Assembly (NCBI GenBank): GCA_900770835.1
Contig: CAAGLQ010000023.1
Location: 57,803 to 121,802, forward strand
Length of the DNA: 64,000 nucleotides
From: an uncultured Parabacteroides sp.
GTDB taxonomy: Bacteria; Bacteroidota; Bacteroidia; Bacteroidales; Tannerellaceae
Direction: 5' to 3'
Part shown: piece after piece, positions 34,284 to 43,900 of the stretch
Layout: each line of letters begins with the position of its first letter
Numbering within the stretch: position 1 is the stretch's first letter
Made by a program: the position numbers and the translations under genes
Notes under the pieces: generated by a model
What the model was told of the DNA's origin: nothing
The model's input: the letters and a program-made list of their open reading frames with translations, nothing else
The model's database searches: none

Positions 34284-34508
34284 ATGCAAATAGACACTTC
34301 ATACGGCTTAGGCTTGATAGCCATAATCCTCACGTTAGTGATAACGAATATCCTGTTATGGTGGAGAATCCACCATACAAAGGGCTGTACGCACCAACAT
34401 ACAACCCCATTTCCTTGGAACAACAAAACGCTATACAAATGCGACAACTGCGGAGCCATCCTCGAAGATAACCCCGAAGTCAAATCAGAAAAAACGATCA
34501 ACGATTGA
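34284..34508 (+). CDS. Small membrane protein with zinc-ribbon tail, 74 residues
   Basis: One membrane span (residues ~8-27, GLIAIILTLVITNILLWW) is followed by a short basic linker, then CTHQH and CDNCG, which together could form a zinc site (C-x3-H/C-x2-C arrangement). The N-terminus is short, so it is probably inserted with the zinc part in the cytoplasm. It is on the plus strand, its stop overlaps the convergent 34498-35310 gene by 11 bp, and a weak TAAATTCG box lies at 34258-34265. Length and the combined span plus zinc site argue for a real gene. Confidence 0.6.
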   Translation: MQIDTSYGLGLIAIILTLVITNILLWWRIHHTKGCTHQHTTPFPWNNKTLYKCDNCGAILEDNPEVKSEKTIND

Positions 34509-35310
34509 AGGAAAGGTTCACATCTACGCCATACGATTCACGCATCGCAAGCAAATCCTTCACAAGCGGTTCAAAAGCGTGCAGCGACGGAGCGTCAAGT
34601 GGAATGCCGTTCAAAACTCCGTCAGTCCAAGTAATCTCGCACCAGTTATCCACCAATCTGGCACACTTCAACAATCGAGCAATCTCATTCTTTGACCAAG
34701 AAAAAGACGGTTCAACACTACCCTTATAGGGCGGCTGCTCATCCATGTAGAAAAAGCTCTCAACCACATCCATCAACCGCTCTTGACTCACCGGATCAAT
34801 GGAATGTTTGGCACAGAAGGCATGCCATTGGTTCATGATCAAAACAGGTTCGAAAAACGAGCCAGATGGTTCAAAAGATACAAACCTGTCGTTAGACAGT
34901 TGAAAATTCATCAAACCACTCCCAACACAATAATAACAGATACGATGCTTGCCAGCCCATTCACAGGCTTGATCGGAAATCTGCCGCTCAAAGAAAGAGC
35001 ACACTTTGCCTTTCAGATACGAAGCGTACAATAGACCCTTCTCAACCTCATTGCAATCCGCAAGTTTGCAAACCTTAATCTCACCAGACAACCCGGCTAC
35101 CTCAGCCAAATCAATAAGCAGAGAATACGCCACTCCACTCGAATCCTTATACTCCCGCACAACGGTTGTCTGTGGCGATATACTTAACAAACCCAATACC
35201 CGTGACTCAACACGCCCGGCGATGACACGAATATTCGGCAAATACACCTCGCCGGCCTCGCCAGCTGCGACCTTATCCTTCACAAAAAAGGCTAATACAA
35301 CATCATTCAT
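34498..35310 (-). CDS. Unrecognised 270-residue protein
   Basis: Starts at ATG 35310 (MNDVVLAFFVKDKVAAGEAG), 20 bp after the stop of the 35331-35579 gene; the longer frame start at 35367 would overlap that gene. Contains beta-rich stretches and aromatic clusters (KVCSFFERQISDQACEWAGKHRICYYC) with several Cys. The last part (SWSKNEIARLLKCARLVDNWCEITW) is helical. No motif recognised. Shares module 19. Confidence 0.68.
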   Translation of the reverse strand: MNDVVLAFFVKDKVAAGEAGEVYLPNIRVIAGRVESRVLGLLSISPQTTVVREYKDSSGVAYSLLIDLAEVAGLSGEIKVCKLADCNEVEKGLLYASYLKGKVCSFFERQISDQACEWAGKHRICYYCVGSGLMNFQLSNDRFVSFEPSGSFFEPVLIMNQWHAFCAKHSIDPVSQERLMDVVESFFYMDEQPPYKGSVEPSFSWSKNEIARLLKCARLVDNWCEITWTDGVLNGIPLDAPSLHAFEPLVKDLLAMRESYGVDVNLSFNR

Positions 35311-35330
35311 AGGAAAAAAAATTAAGTGGT

Positions 35331-35579
35331 TCAACATTTTTGTCCAGCAGGAACGGAGCAAATCCACAATTCCCGTCTCGACTTACCAGAAGATGTAAAG
35401 GTTGTTATCACAGCATAACCAATCCGAACGATCTCTACAAAGGAATCGGAATCACTCTTATAGTCACGAACTATTCGATTGAATTCCCGTTCAACCTCCC
35501 GTTTGCGGGTGGTCTTGAAGATCACCTCTTCAGCCTCGCCCGTGTATTGTCTTCTGATTTCGTATAAGCACCTTGCCAT
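35331..35579 (-). CDS. Small basic 82-residue protein
   Basis: The ATG at 35579 (MARCLYEIRRQYTGEAEEV) is chosen because the -7 box lies at 35600-35607, inside the longer open frame. The protein is basic with helical KREVEREFNRIVRDYKSD and ends RRELWICSVPAGQKC. First gene of a two-gene unit behind module 19. No family recognised. Confidence 0.68.
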   Translation of the reverse strand: MARCLYEIRRQYTGEAEEVIFKTTRKREVEREFNRIVRDYKSDSDSFVEIVRIGYAVITTFTSSGKSRRELWICSVPAGQKC

Positions 35580-35599
35580 ATCTATCAGATTTTGTATGA

Positions 35600-35722
35600 C
35601 AAAGATATAAAACACTCGCTCACGTGAACACCATAAACGAACCAAGGTTATACAAACAGTTTACCTCCAGCGATCTCCAATAAAGAGCCACAACGAATGA
35701 ATGGCTTTTGATAGGAAAGCCA
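35600..35722 (-). promoter_or_regulatory. Promoter module 19 (35579-34498 unit)
   Basis: -7 box TATCTTTG at 35600-35607, box TATTGGAG at 35675-35682 (75 bp), hairpin arms TGGCTTT 35702-35708 with AAAGCCA 35716-35722. Confidence 0.83.
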
Positions 35723-35735
35723 AATGCAAGATGGA

Positions 35736-36290
35736 TCAGAATTCCACCTTGCAAATATACTCAGCCGCCTCATACAAGGAGCGAAACCGCCTCCCGCACC
35801 CCTCGGAAAGAAAACGATTATACGGAGCATCAATGATGATCCGCTTGGCCATCTCCTTCTCCAAGAAACAATCCGGGCAGTCATCAATCAGATAATGTCC
35901 TTGCACCAAATACTTGTCTTTCGTGAAAACAATATCATCATAGCTTATACCCCGCTCGCTCAAAAACGCCAAGGTATACCGCATATTATCGGGAGAAAGC
36001 TGGTAGGTAACGATAATCACCCGATGCCCATGAGACCGTAGGAGATCAATGGCCTCTTTGGCCTTATCAAAGCACTTGGCCTTGCCAAGTAAAACCTCAT
36101 ACCCACGCTTTCGAAAGAAATAATCCACTGGATCGCCATAACGCTCCTTCACGGTATGAAACTGACCGGAGAAATCATAATTCACAATGTCATCTGGCGT
36201 GACATGCTCACCAAATTCCCGCTCATAAATCTCACAAATCGTAGACATCACATCACGGATAACCCCATCCACATCAATCTTGACAATCAT
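35736..36290 (-). CDS. HAD-superfamily 5'(3')-deoxyribonucleotidase-like phosphatase
   Basis: The 184-residue product has the HAD motif I DVDGVIRDV at the N-terminus (catalytic Asp pair), a cap-like central segment, motif II in VIIVTYQ and motif III/IV in LIDDCPDCF. This pattern fits the NT5C-like group that dephosphorylates (deoxy)nucleoside monophosphates, although other small HAD phosphatases share it. Its start overlaps the stop of the NMP kinase-like gene by 4 bp (ATGA), so translation is probably coupled. Its place in the operon suggests control of a nucleotide pool. Confidence 0.8.
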   Translation of the reverse strand: MIVKIDVDGVIRDVMSTICEIYEREFGEHVTPDDIVNYDFSGQFHTVKERYGDPVDYFFRKRGYEVLLGKAKCFDKAKEAIDLLRSHGHRVIIVTYQLSPDNMRYTLAFLSERGISYDDIVFTKDKYLVQGHYLIDDCPDCFLEKEMAKRIIIDAPYNRFLSEGCGRRFRSLYEAAEYICKVEF

Positions 36291-36826
36291 ACGTTAATCC
36301 CTGTATATTCAACAATCGACTCTTTCAACTCATCCAGCTTGCCCCGAAAATCCTCCAAGGAACCATCGTTTTGCAGCACAAAATCATAAACATCGTCACC
36401 ATACAAGAAACGATCCTTGTCACGAAAACGCCGAGCGCTATCAATATCAGACAAATCAGCCCTTTTGATACGTACTAACACTAACGAAACCGCAAAAGGC
36501 GCCTCCGCAACCTTTGATCGCAAGAAATCAACCCCATTCTCATCAATCACATAAAGATGACACACCGACGAATCAGCGAACTGGCTCCACGTAGTCCAGT
36601 ACTGATTATCACCAAAAACCGTATAGGCACACATCTCAGATTGAGCCGGTACATCCTGATTGGTCACAAACCAATGATCCACCCCATCTGTCTCATTGAC
36701 ACGCATGGAACGAGTAGTGTAGGATACGATCGTATGAAAACGATCATCCAGCCCCATGTATTGAGCGGCAAAAGTTTTTCCGCTACCTGATTCACCGACT
36801 ATAGCAACAATAACAACTTTATCCAT
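36287..36826 (-). CDS. Guanylate kinase-like P-loop protein
   Basis: A 179-residue P-loop protein with Walker A GESGSGKT at residues ~11-18 and SYTTRSMRVNETDGVDHWFV, which mirrors the GMP-binding segment of guanylate kinase (TTTRxxRxGExxGxDYxFV). The C-terminus is less conserved and the protein is slightly shorter than a typical enzyme, so it may phosphorylate GMP or a modified nucleotide, or bind one without catalysis. It lies between an unrecognised gene and the HAD phosphatase. Confidence 0.8.
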   Translation of the reverse strand: MDKVVIVAIVGESGSGKTFAAQYMGLDDRFHTIVSYTTRSMRVNETDGVDHWFVTNQDVPAQSEMCAYTVFGDNQYWTTWSQFADSSVCHLYVIDENGVDFLRSKVAEAPFAVSLVLVRIKRADLSDIDSARRFRDKDRFLYGDDVYDFVLQNDGSLEDFRGKLDELKESIVEYTGINV

Positions 36827-36838
36827 ACAAATCTACAA

Positions 36839-37315
36839 TTATTCAAAATCAATATCCAACTGTCTCACTGGTTCTTGATAATCCGGGTGCGCCAGCAGAT
36901 ACCCTTTACGCAAAGCCTGCTCAATCTCGTTTCTAACCTTCGCGGAGACATTACGACGATCCGCTTGGTTGTTCAAACGAAGAGCCACCTCGACGCTACC
37001 TTTCACCTGTTTATCGTCCAAGAATACAGAATACTCCGTAAACATCCGATTGGAAAAAGAAGCATCCTGTTTCTCGCCATCTGTCTGCTCACGAACGAAG
37101 CTGGTAACCTGCATACGACTCACAAAACGTTCAACTCTTTCCTCTGGTTGCAAATCGTTCTCAAAGATCACAGAAATAGCCTCTTTCTTACGAATCTTAT
37201 TAACCTTCGCCCACCCATAGAACACACGAAGACGTTTGGAACAAGAAGAACCATTCTTAATGGTCGATCTATAACGCTGCTCCACTTGAAAAAGACGCTG
37301 CTGCAGACTACCCAT
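36839..37315 (-). CDS. Unrecognised 158-residue protein in the nucleotide operon
   Basis: Basic, mostly helical protein (GSLQQRLFQVEQRYRSTIK, KRLRVFYGWAKVNKIRKKEA) ending EPVRQLDIDFE. It sits 12 bp downstream of the ASCH gene and 13 bp upstream of the kinase-like gene, so it probably belongs to the same pathway. No family recognised. Confidence 0.68.
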   Translation of the reverse strand: MGSLQQRLFQVEQRYRSTIKNGSSCSKRLRVFYGWAKVNKIRKKEAISVIFENDLQPEERVERFVSRMQVTSFVREQTDGEKQDASFSNRMFTEYSVFLDDKQVKGSVEVALRLNNQADRRNVSAKVRNEIEQALRKGYLLAHPDYQEPVRQLDIDFE

Positions 37316-37327
37316 ACACTCTATAGT

Positions 37328-38059
37328 TTAAGCGATCTGTTGACTAAACTTGATGACAAAATAATCCTTGCCGGGTTCTGCACCCCATTCCTCACGACCA
37401 GTACCCACAAGCATGCGATCAATCAGGTAGGTCATGGTCGTGTTGGAATAACCCAAATGAAAGCAGACATCGTCGAAGTCCCTGAACACCATATTACCCT
37501 CGGTAAGTGATTTTTTCAAGTCAATACCACGCTTCTCGCATTGCTTCAAGGTATAGTCGGTGATTCGTTGCGTTCCGACAACTGCACCCTCCCGGTTAAA
37601 AAACGGATTAACGCACAACCGTTTGATGTAGTAAGGACTGAAATCCCTATATTCCTCAGGCTTGACACCCGATGCAATCAGATCGTACCATTGCTTTTTC
37701 AGCGTCAAATGCAAAACCCGCCGCACACGCAACCATACTGGGAAAATCTCTCCAGCCGAAAGATCTTCAAAATACGCTTTCGAAGTTACAGGGTCAAGAT
37801 ATATACAAGAATCATACAACCTAAAATGTGCGGAATCAGTATTTGCCCCAACGATCACAGGCTTCTTAGGTGAAATCATACGTTCCTCGCTTTTGGATCC
37901 GAAGCACCACATCTTACGACCGCCGTCAAAGGGGTCAAGACCGACTGTACAATACACGTTTACTTCGCCATGTAGCTCTCCGCCATATCTCAAATCAGAA
38001 AGCAGCTCTCTTTCAAGAGATGCTGGCATCTTACACCGTGCTATGACTGTTCTTTCCAT
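37328..38059 (-). CDS. ASCH-domain-like protein, 243 residues
   Basis: Around residues 125-150 the protein reads LHLTLKKQWYDLIASGVKPEEYRDFSPYYIKR, the start of the phage-type ASCH/PUA-like domain, a nucleic-acid or modified-nucleotide binding fold; GKDYFVIKF near the C-terminus closes it. The ATG at 38059 follows the -7 box at 38094-38101. ASCH proteins in phages often sit with nucleotide-modification genes, and here the next genes encode kinase-like and phosphatase-like proteins. An operon working on a modified or selected nucleotide is the inference. Confidence 0.78.
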   Translation of the reverse strand: MERTVIARCKMPASLERELLSDLRYGGELHGEVNVYCTVGLDPFDGGRKMWCFGSKSEERMISPKKPVIVGANTDSAHFRLYDSCIYLDPVTSKAYFEDLSAGEIFPVWLRVRRVLHLTLKKQWYDLIASGVKPEEYRDFSPYYIKRLCVNPFFNREGAVVGTQRITDYTLKQCEKRGIDLKKSLTEGNMVFRDFDDVCFHLGYSNTTMTYLIDRMLVGTGREEWGAEPGKDYFVIKFSQQIA

Positions 38060-38093
38060 GTCTCTCTCAATTTTACCTATTATTACTGTAACA

Positions 38094-38207
38094 CAAAGAT
38101 ACAAAACAAGCCACTCCTGACGAACACCGCACCAACCGACAAACGACAAACCAACCATTCAGACGTTCTCCAAACGAGAGTAAAAGAATGACAGCCAAGT
38201 GGCTGTC
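38094..38207 (-). promoter_or_regulatory. Promoter module 20 (ASCH-kinase-HAD operon)
   Basis: -7 box TATCTTTG at 38094-38101, box GTTTGGAG at 38168-38175 (74 bp), hairpin arms GACAGCC 38190-38196 with GGCTGTC 38201-38207. Confidence 0.85.
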
Positions 38208-38232
38208 CAAGTCCAGGGTAGGGGAGCCACTA

Positions 38233-38772
38233 CTACCCCGGATAGGCGAAACAATCACACCGATTTTTTCTCGCTGTCAAACCTTTCTGATGATACTTGC
38301 AATACATCTGACCGTTCGGACAAGGCTCATAGAACCGGCATTCGGAGCAATGCGCCTCCAAAAGCTGCAACCCTTTACGCAGAACAGTGAAAATTCCAGC
38401 CTCAAGCGCATCCACATATTGTGAAAAGCCCTTAGTCTTGCAAAGAGTCTCCGCTGAACCAATCTTTCGGATCGAGGCAAGAAAACTGCCTCCTTTCACA
38501 ACATCCACCACAACCAGCACGTGATACTTATCAATCATCCAAGCAACCACATCCGATTGCAGGGGAGCCTCATAGGAATACCGATCCTCTTTCTCGTTAT
38601 TCACGAAGTAACTCGAATAGATACGCACCTCTCCCCTTCGATGACTCTCGGCATGTGACGGATCGCCATCATAAACAAAATCAGAAGGAAACCTATGATA
38701 ATAGTGGTGAGAGCCCAGCCTATAACCAGCCTTTCGCAACAATTTAGCCGTAGAAAAGCCAACACAATCCAT
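38233..38772 (-). CDS. Cysteine-rich 179-residue protein
   Basis: The last 40 residues hold a cysteine cluster (CSECRFYEPC..GQMYC...RKNRCDCFAYPG), six or more cysteines spaced C-x2-C-x5-C-x6-C-x~12-C-x-C, fit for zinc or an Fe-S centre. The N-terminus is globular (DCVGFSTAKLLRKAGYRLG). The ATG at 38772 leaves 4 bp to the stop of the upstream gene. It shares module 21 with the 38777-39637 gene. Function unknown. Confidence 0.72.
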   Translation of the reverse strand: MDCVGFSTAKLLRKAGYRLGSHHYYHRFPSDFVYDGDPSHAESHRRGEVRIYSSYFVNNEKEDRYSYEAPLQSDVVAWMIDKYHVLVVVDVVKGGSFLASIRKIGSAETLCKTKGFSQYVDALEAGIFTVLRKGLQLLEAHCSECRFYEPCPNGQMYCKYHQKGLTARKNRCDCFAYPG

Positions 38773-38776
38773 AGCC

Positions 38777-39637
38777 TTAAAAATCAATATTCATACCCGA
38801 TTGCTTTTCAATCTCATCTATAATATCAGAGAAAAACCGCGCCTGTCGCTCCGAGGTGAATGTCAACAAGAAATTCTCCGCATCATCAATCTCCAAACGC
38901 TTCAAATAATCGGAATCAACGTCTATCGCTACGCACTTACGCAAACGCACGCAAAAATCCTGAAAAGATTCCGGCGATACAAGCTTTTCCCATTCAAAAT
39001 CGCCAGAGAAGCTATAACGCAAGAGACGGATAAGCTGCAACAACAGATGTTGATCCTCTTGTAACACATGCAGCGTCCACGAGGAAACCCGGAATACACG
39101 CATGAACGAGAAGACCGTACCATTGAAACCACGAGGTTGCAGGAACAGTCGATTCCGCAAATACGCCCGTAAATCCAATAGCTGTTGCTCCTTTAATGAA
39201 CGTTCGCCGAACATAGCCAAGAACGTGTCCTTGACTACCGTCAAATCAGGCTCAATACCATTCCATACTTTGCGGTTGAAAAAGGCTTCCGTCAATTTGG
39301 TCTCATGCAAGATACGCACTCGAAATCGTTTGGCAAGCTCGTGATAAATAGCTGCCTCTGCACGGAAACACAACAGGTAGAGCAACTCATCACAGTGCGC
39401 AATATCATATTTGAACGACCAATCAAACTGAGTCAAGACACTATCCAATTCACAAGCATCTGGACATGCCCAAGCAACACGTCCGAAATCGTCCAGCTGA
39501 TGCGCTGGCGAACCAAAGGAACCTTCCAATTCCACCAGGGTAGCCCTCATGCTCAACAACCTCCGAAAATGGGTACTGAGCACCACCTGTTGCCGAGTAA
39601 AATACTCATCTATCTGCGCTATAAAATCGTTATCCAT
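38777..39637 (-). CDS. Unrecognised 286-residue protein, possible paralog of 45034-45951
   Basis: Helical protein with heavy Phe/Leu/Arg content. It shares VWNGxxPD with the 45034-45951 product, followed at similar distance by a basic helical segment and by an IS/SPExFxx...V..L pattern. The similarity is patchy and needs alignment to confirm. First gene of a two-gene unit behind module 21. A long helical bundle is the most that can be said. Confidence 0.65.
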   Translation of the reverse strand: MDNDFIAQIDEYFTRQQVVLSTHFRRLLSMRATLVELEGSFGSPAHQLDDFGRVAWACPDACELDSVLTQFDWSFKYDIAHCDELLYLLCFRAEAAIYHELAKRFRVRILHETKLTEAFFNRKVWNGIEPDLTVVKDTFLAMFGERSLKEQQLLDLRAYLRNRLFLQPRGFNGTVFSFMRVFRVSSWTLHVLQEDQHLLLQLIRLLRYSFSGDFEWEKLVSPESFQDFCVRLRKCVAIDVDSDYLKRLEIDDAENFLLTFTSERQARFFSDIIDEIEKQSGMNIDF

Positions 39638-39660
39638 AGAAACTACATTTGTTTACACTA

Positions 39661-39778
39661 CAAAAATACCTAACCCACACTGAATATCAAAAGAATAACA
39701 GACTGACTCCGATCCTAACGACCTGTATAAACAAATCCCAATTGAGATTTAAAAGAATGACAGCCAGGATAGGCTGTC
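39661..39778 (-). promoter_or_regulatory. Promoter module 21 (39637-38233 unit)
   Basis: -7 box TATTTTTG at 39661-39668, box AATTGGGA at 39736-39743 (75 bp), hairpin arms GACAGCC 39759-39765 with GGCTGTC 39772-39778. Confidence 0.82.
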
Positions 39779-39799
39779 ACAACTGAAATAGATAAGTCT

Positions 39800-39826
39800 C
39801 GATAGGGGCCGCACACACCCCTATCG
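39800..39826 (-). terminator. Strong hairpin after the 39866-40600 gene
   Basis: Perfect 9 bp stem CGATAGGGG/CCCCTATCG with a 9-nt loop; no long T run follows. Confidence 0.55.
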
Positions 39827-39865
39827 AAACTCCAGATAACCTAAACAACATATGACACGAAACAA

Positions 39866-40600
39866 CTAATCCAATGTTTGATAGAAATAGGATAACTCCT
39901 CACCCTCAAGGTGGGTAATCCCGTATGTGTCAGCCTGCTCCCAGAGCAAGTTATACAACTTAGCCAACTCCATATGTCCACAGGAATGACACTTCCAGAT
40001 TTTATGGTTCAGCACCAAAACCAACTCAGTCAGCAGCTTATAATCATCCTTACTCTTATCGAAAAGACGATTAAATAGTGATTTTACCGCAACAACCCCG
40101 CCAGAACGTTCAGCCGCTGAAAATTCCGACCAATAAGAAGTTAAGCAGGTATAACCCAATTCCGATTGGGCGAAAGATCGAAAATCCTCGTCATCCTTCA
40201 CGGAAACTGCCGCATCAATGATGCCAAATACCTTTTTGAAATAAGATAATTCATCGCCCGTTAAATGCTCCAGCGCATACGCATATGCATCACAGTACTG
40301 ATTCCCGTACAATTCAGCCAGTCCTTCGTTCTTCTTATGCTCAAACCACCCCGACTTAGTCTTCAAGACCAACACAAGCTCTGTAAAGTACTTATAATTA
40401 CATTTCCACTCCGCAAAAGCCCTATCGAAGGTTTCTTTAATAGACGTCATACCACCGAAATGTTCCGCGATCGTGAAATCAGACCAAAAAGTAGTAAAAG
40501 ACTCATAGCCCAGCTGCTCTTTGGCAAAGCGCTTAAAATCGAGATCGCCAGCGAAAACCCGCTGCCATGTATTCTGCATATCAAAAACCTGAATACCCAT
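39866..40600 (-). CDS. Unrecognised protein with internal tandem duplication, 244 residues
   Basis: Two ~105-residue copies lie head to tail: DFKRFAKEQLGYESF.. with DFRSFAQSELGYTCL.., then WSDF/WSEF, AExxGG, a matching TELVLVL, and a closing GDELSYF/GEELSYF. The second copy gains a CHSCGH motif where the first has EHKKNEG, so one half may bind zinc. The repeat unit itself is unrecognised. Single-gene unit behind module 22. It probably acts as an intramolecular dimer. Confidence 0.75.
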   Translation of the reverse strand: MGIQVFDMQNTWQRVFAGDLDFKRFAKEQLGYESFTTFWSDFTIAEHFGGMTSIKETFDRAFAEWKCNYKYFTELVLVLKTKSGWFEHKKNEGLAELYGNQYCDAYAYALEHLTGDELSYFKKVFGIIDAAVSVKDDEDFRSFAQSELGYTCLTSYWSEFSAAERSGGVVAVKSLFNRLFDKSKDDYKLLTELVLVLNHKIWKCHSCGHMELAKLYNLLWEQADTYGITHLEGEELSYFYQTLD

Positions 40601-40635
40601 ATTGTAAACGTTTTATTTGCTTTTTGATTACACTA

Positions 40636-40757
40636 CAAAGATATGATAAACGGCCCAGTAGGAGTAATGTAATAGACACTATAACAGAAAGATAAAACAT
40701 TCATACATTATCCAATGTAGAATTATTCAGATAATGAATGGCAGCCGAAATGGCTGC
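40636..40757 (-). promoter_or_regulatory. Promoter module 22 (39866-40600 gene)
   Basis: -7 box TATCTTTG at 40636-40643, degenerate CATTGGAT box at 40710-40717 (74 bp), hairpin arms GCAGCC 40741-40746 with GGCTGC 40752-40757. Confidence 0.78.
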
Positions 40758-40855
40758 TCTAAAAGCGAAGGGAAAATATTCAGATAACCTACGATTTCCT
40801 ATGACTCAACGCAAACCTAAGCCTCTGATGAGCTATTCAAATGGCAATACCCTGT

Positions 40856-40886
40856 AAAAAAGTGGAATCGGTATTACATCCCCACA
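40856..40886 (-). terminator. Terminator after the SNF2 helicase gene
   Basis: Minus-strand stem GTGGGG-type/CCAC with six T, 18 bp past the stop. Confidence 0.65.
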
Positions 40887-40903
40887 TCATTAAACAATGA
40901 CAA

Positions 40904-43900
40904 CTAACTAAACAACGCCCTTAGTTCCTTGTTAGATAAATCACCGATCCATTGCTCACCTGTCGAAACCGTCATTTCAGCCAACGAGCGTTTCTTGGCG
41001 ATCATCTGATCTATACGCTCCTCAAACGTACCCTCCGTGATAAACCGATGCACCTGCACGTTCTTATGCTGACCGATGCGATACGCCCTGTCTGTCGCCT
41101 GGCTTTCCACCGCCGGATTCCACCACAAGTCGTAGTGGATCACATGCGATGCCGCCGTTAAGTTTAGCCCTGTTCCAGCAGCTTTCAGTGTCACAACAAA
41201 CACCCTGTCCTCAGGCACCTCCTGAAACCGACGCACCAGCTCTTCCCGATGTGTGGTAGACAAACCACCATGATAGAACAGCGGCTCACGACCTATTCGA
41301 GAAGTTATCGCCTGTACCAACAGCTCACCCATCTCCCTGTACTGGGTGAAAACCAACACCTTCTCATCAGCTGCAACGATATGATCCACCATATCCAGCA
41401 ACATAGACAACTTGCCAGACTGTTTAGCGTCAGCATCCTTCGCTTTCAGGTATTGCGACGGATGGTTGCAGATCTGCTTCAGGGCCAAGATCATTTGCAA
41501 CACCAGGCCCTTCCTTTTGAACAATGTCCGATGGTCACCCTCCTCCGGAAAATCCTCGATCACCCGCATCGCCTTGTTCAAGGTTGAGCGATACAACGCC
41601 GCCTGCTCAGGCACCAGCGAGACATACTCATTACGCTCCACCTTATCCGGCAGGTCACTGATAATGGAGTGGTCAGACTTCAGCCGACGCATCACAAACG
41701 GAGCCGTCATCCGTTTCAGCCGCTGAGACAGCTCCACGTCACCCTCTTTCTGAATCGGCGTCACAAACCGCTTGGTAAAAGCGGTCAAGGAACCAAGTAG
41801 ACCCGGATTCGTAAACTGCATGATTGACCACAGTTCCGTCAGTCGATTTTCCACTGGTGTACCACTCATGGCGATGCGACACTTGGCAGAGAACCCCATC
41901 ACCGCCTTGGCCTGCGCCGTCTTGGAATTCTTTATGTTCTGCGCCTCATCCACTACGACCACCTCCCAATCAATCTTAGATAACTCAGCCCGGTCTAAGC
42001 GAGCCGTAGCGTAGGAGGTCAGCAAAATATCCTGTTCGTAACCAGACAAATCCCGCTTGTCGCCATAATAGACAAACACCGATAATGTAGGAGCGAAACG
42101 CTCCACCTCATACCGCCAGTTCGTCAACAATCCTGTCGGAGCAATAACCAAGAAACGACCACCCTGTTCCTCTTTCACCTTGAGCAAGAAGGTAATCACC
42201 TGCAAGGTCTTGCCAAGACCCATATCATCGGCCAGAATAGATCCAAGACCACATTGAGCGTTCTTATACAACCATTCATACCCACGGACCTGATACGGAC
42301 GCAGCACAGCCTGTAAGCCATCCGGAAGCATCACGCTATCTATTCGGCTCAGCCTCCCTATCGTTTCATTGACCTCTTCGGACAAAGCCACTGGGATACC
42401 CTCAAAGTCGCCGTCCACAGCCAAAGCCAGCTTATCCAGTGCCGATAGATTCCGTTGCTTCTCGTACAAACCCTGCATACGCTCAATCAACGCCTGATCA
42501 AAGCGGAAATACTGCCCCTTGTATCGAATAAGACCATCCGCCTTTTCCACCATCTTTAAGAAATTAGCCAACGAGACCTGATGCTTATCCAAGATCACAT
42601 CCACCCTGAAATCCAGCAAATCCTCCAGATGAAGCATTTCCAGCGATGACCCCTTCTGTTTCATTTTAGCCACCACATTGGGTAACAACATATGTTCAAT
42701 TGACTTAGGAAGCAACACCTGAAAACCTATTACCTGCAGCAAAGGAAACACATGATCCAGCATGTCGATCATCTGGTCCTCCTGCACAACCATGACAGAC
42801 TTGCCTCGGCTCTCTATGAGGTTGATGAAAGCCCGACTGATATACATGAGCGATCGCAGCAAACCATAGACAGACAGCCTATCCTTGGTATAAGCAGGGT
42901 CACTCATGAAAGCATCCAGCTCCACAGGCTGCGCCCCGGGGGCATCCAAATCAACCAGTTGGATAGAAAACATAAAACCATACTGGCACTCATCTACCAC
43001 CACCATAGGCTGATACTTTCCAGAGGAAGGACGTTGGTGATCCAGCCACGCCTGAATCTGTAAAGGAATCCGCTCTTGTCCCTTACCCGCACGCACCCGC
43101 ACATTATGAAAAAAAACACGATCAATCGGATGATTGATACCTATATTCATAGGATCCATCAATAGCTTCAGCAAAACACAAAACACCCACCTACCCGGAT
43201 CAAGGACCGCCGACTTCTTGTCCCGGACGTATAAGATACCCATAGGAAAAGAGGACTCAAAACTATCCCTAAGAGCCACCACCTCCGGTGAGAGAGGAGA
43301 GGGCTCCCAGATAGCGCCATAGCAATCCTCCGGCAGCACCACCCACTGACACTGCAACATCTTCTTCTCTGCCAGATGAAGCACATATACATACGCATGC
43401 CACAACCACTGCACTGAAGGATGATACTCCGCAACCTCTTCGGGACGGATATTCTCCAGACCATAAATAAAGTTGCTTGCGCTATAGTAACTGTCTTCGC
43501 CATCCACCAGCACATATGCCCCTATTCGCAGAGAGGAGTCCACACCCAGCCGCACCTCCGCCTCCTTTGGAATAGGCGAACAAAGGCGGTTGCGCAGCGG
43601 CCGACCCGCCTCCAGATTGCGAAGCATCATGCTGGCAAATCGATGCACATTGCACATCGCATTGACATAGCTCGCCCTAAAGTCCCTTTCCGTGATAAAG
43701 ATAGGCTGCTTGGGTAATAAGGCCGTCAAAGCATCGCCGGCATCAGGAATACGATCATAATCCAACCGCAAATCACACGCCGGTACCAAAGAAGATCCCT
43801 CGCAGGTGGACTGTAGTAAATCCTCGATCCGCTGCAACTCAGGAAGGGGAACCTCTGCCATAGTGCTCATGCCTGCCTTGCTCAACACATCCAGTAGATC

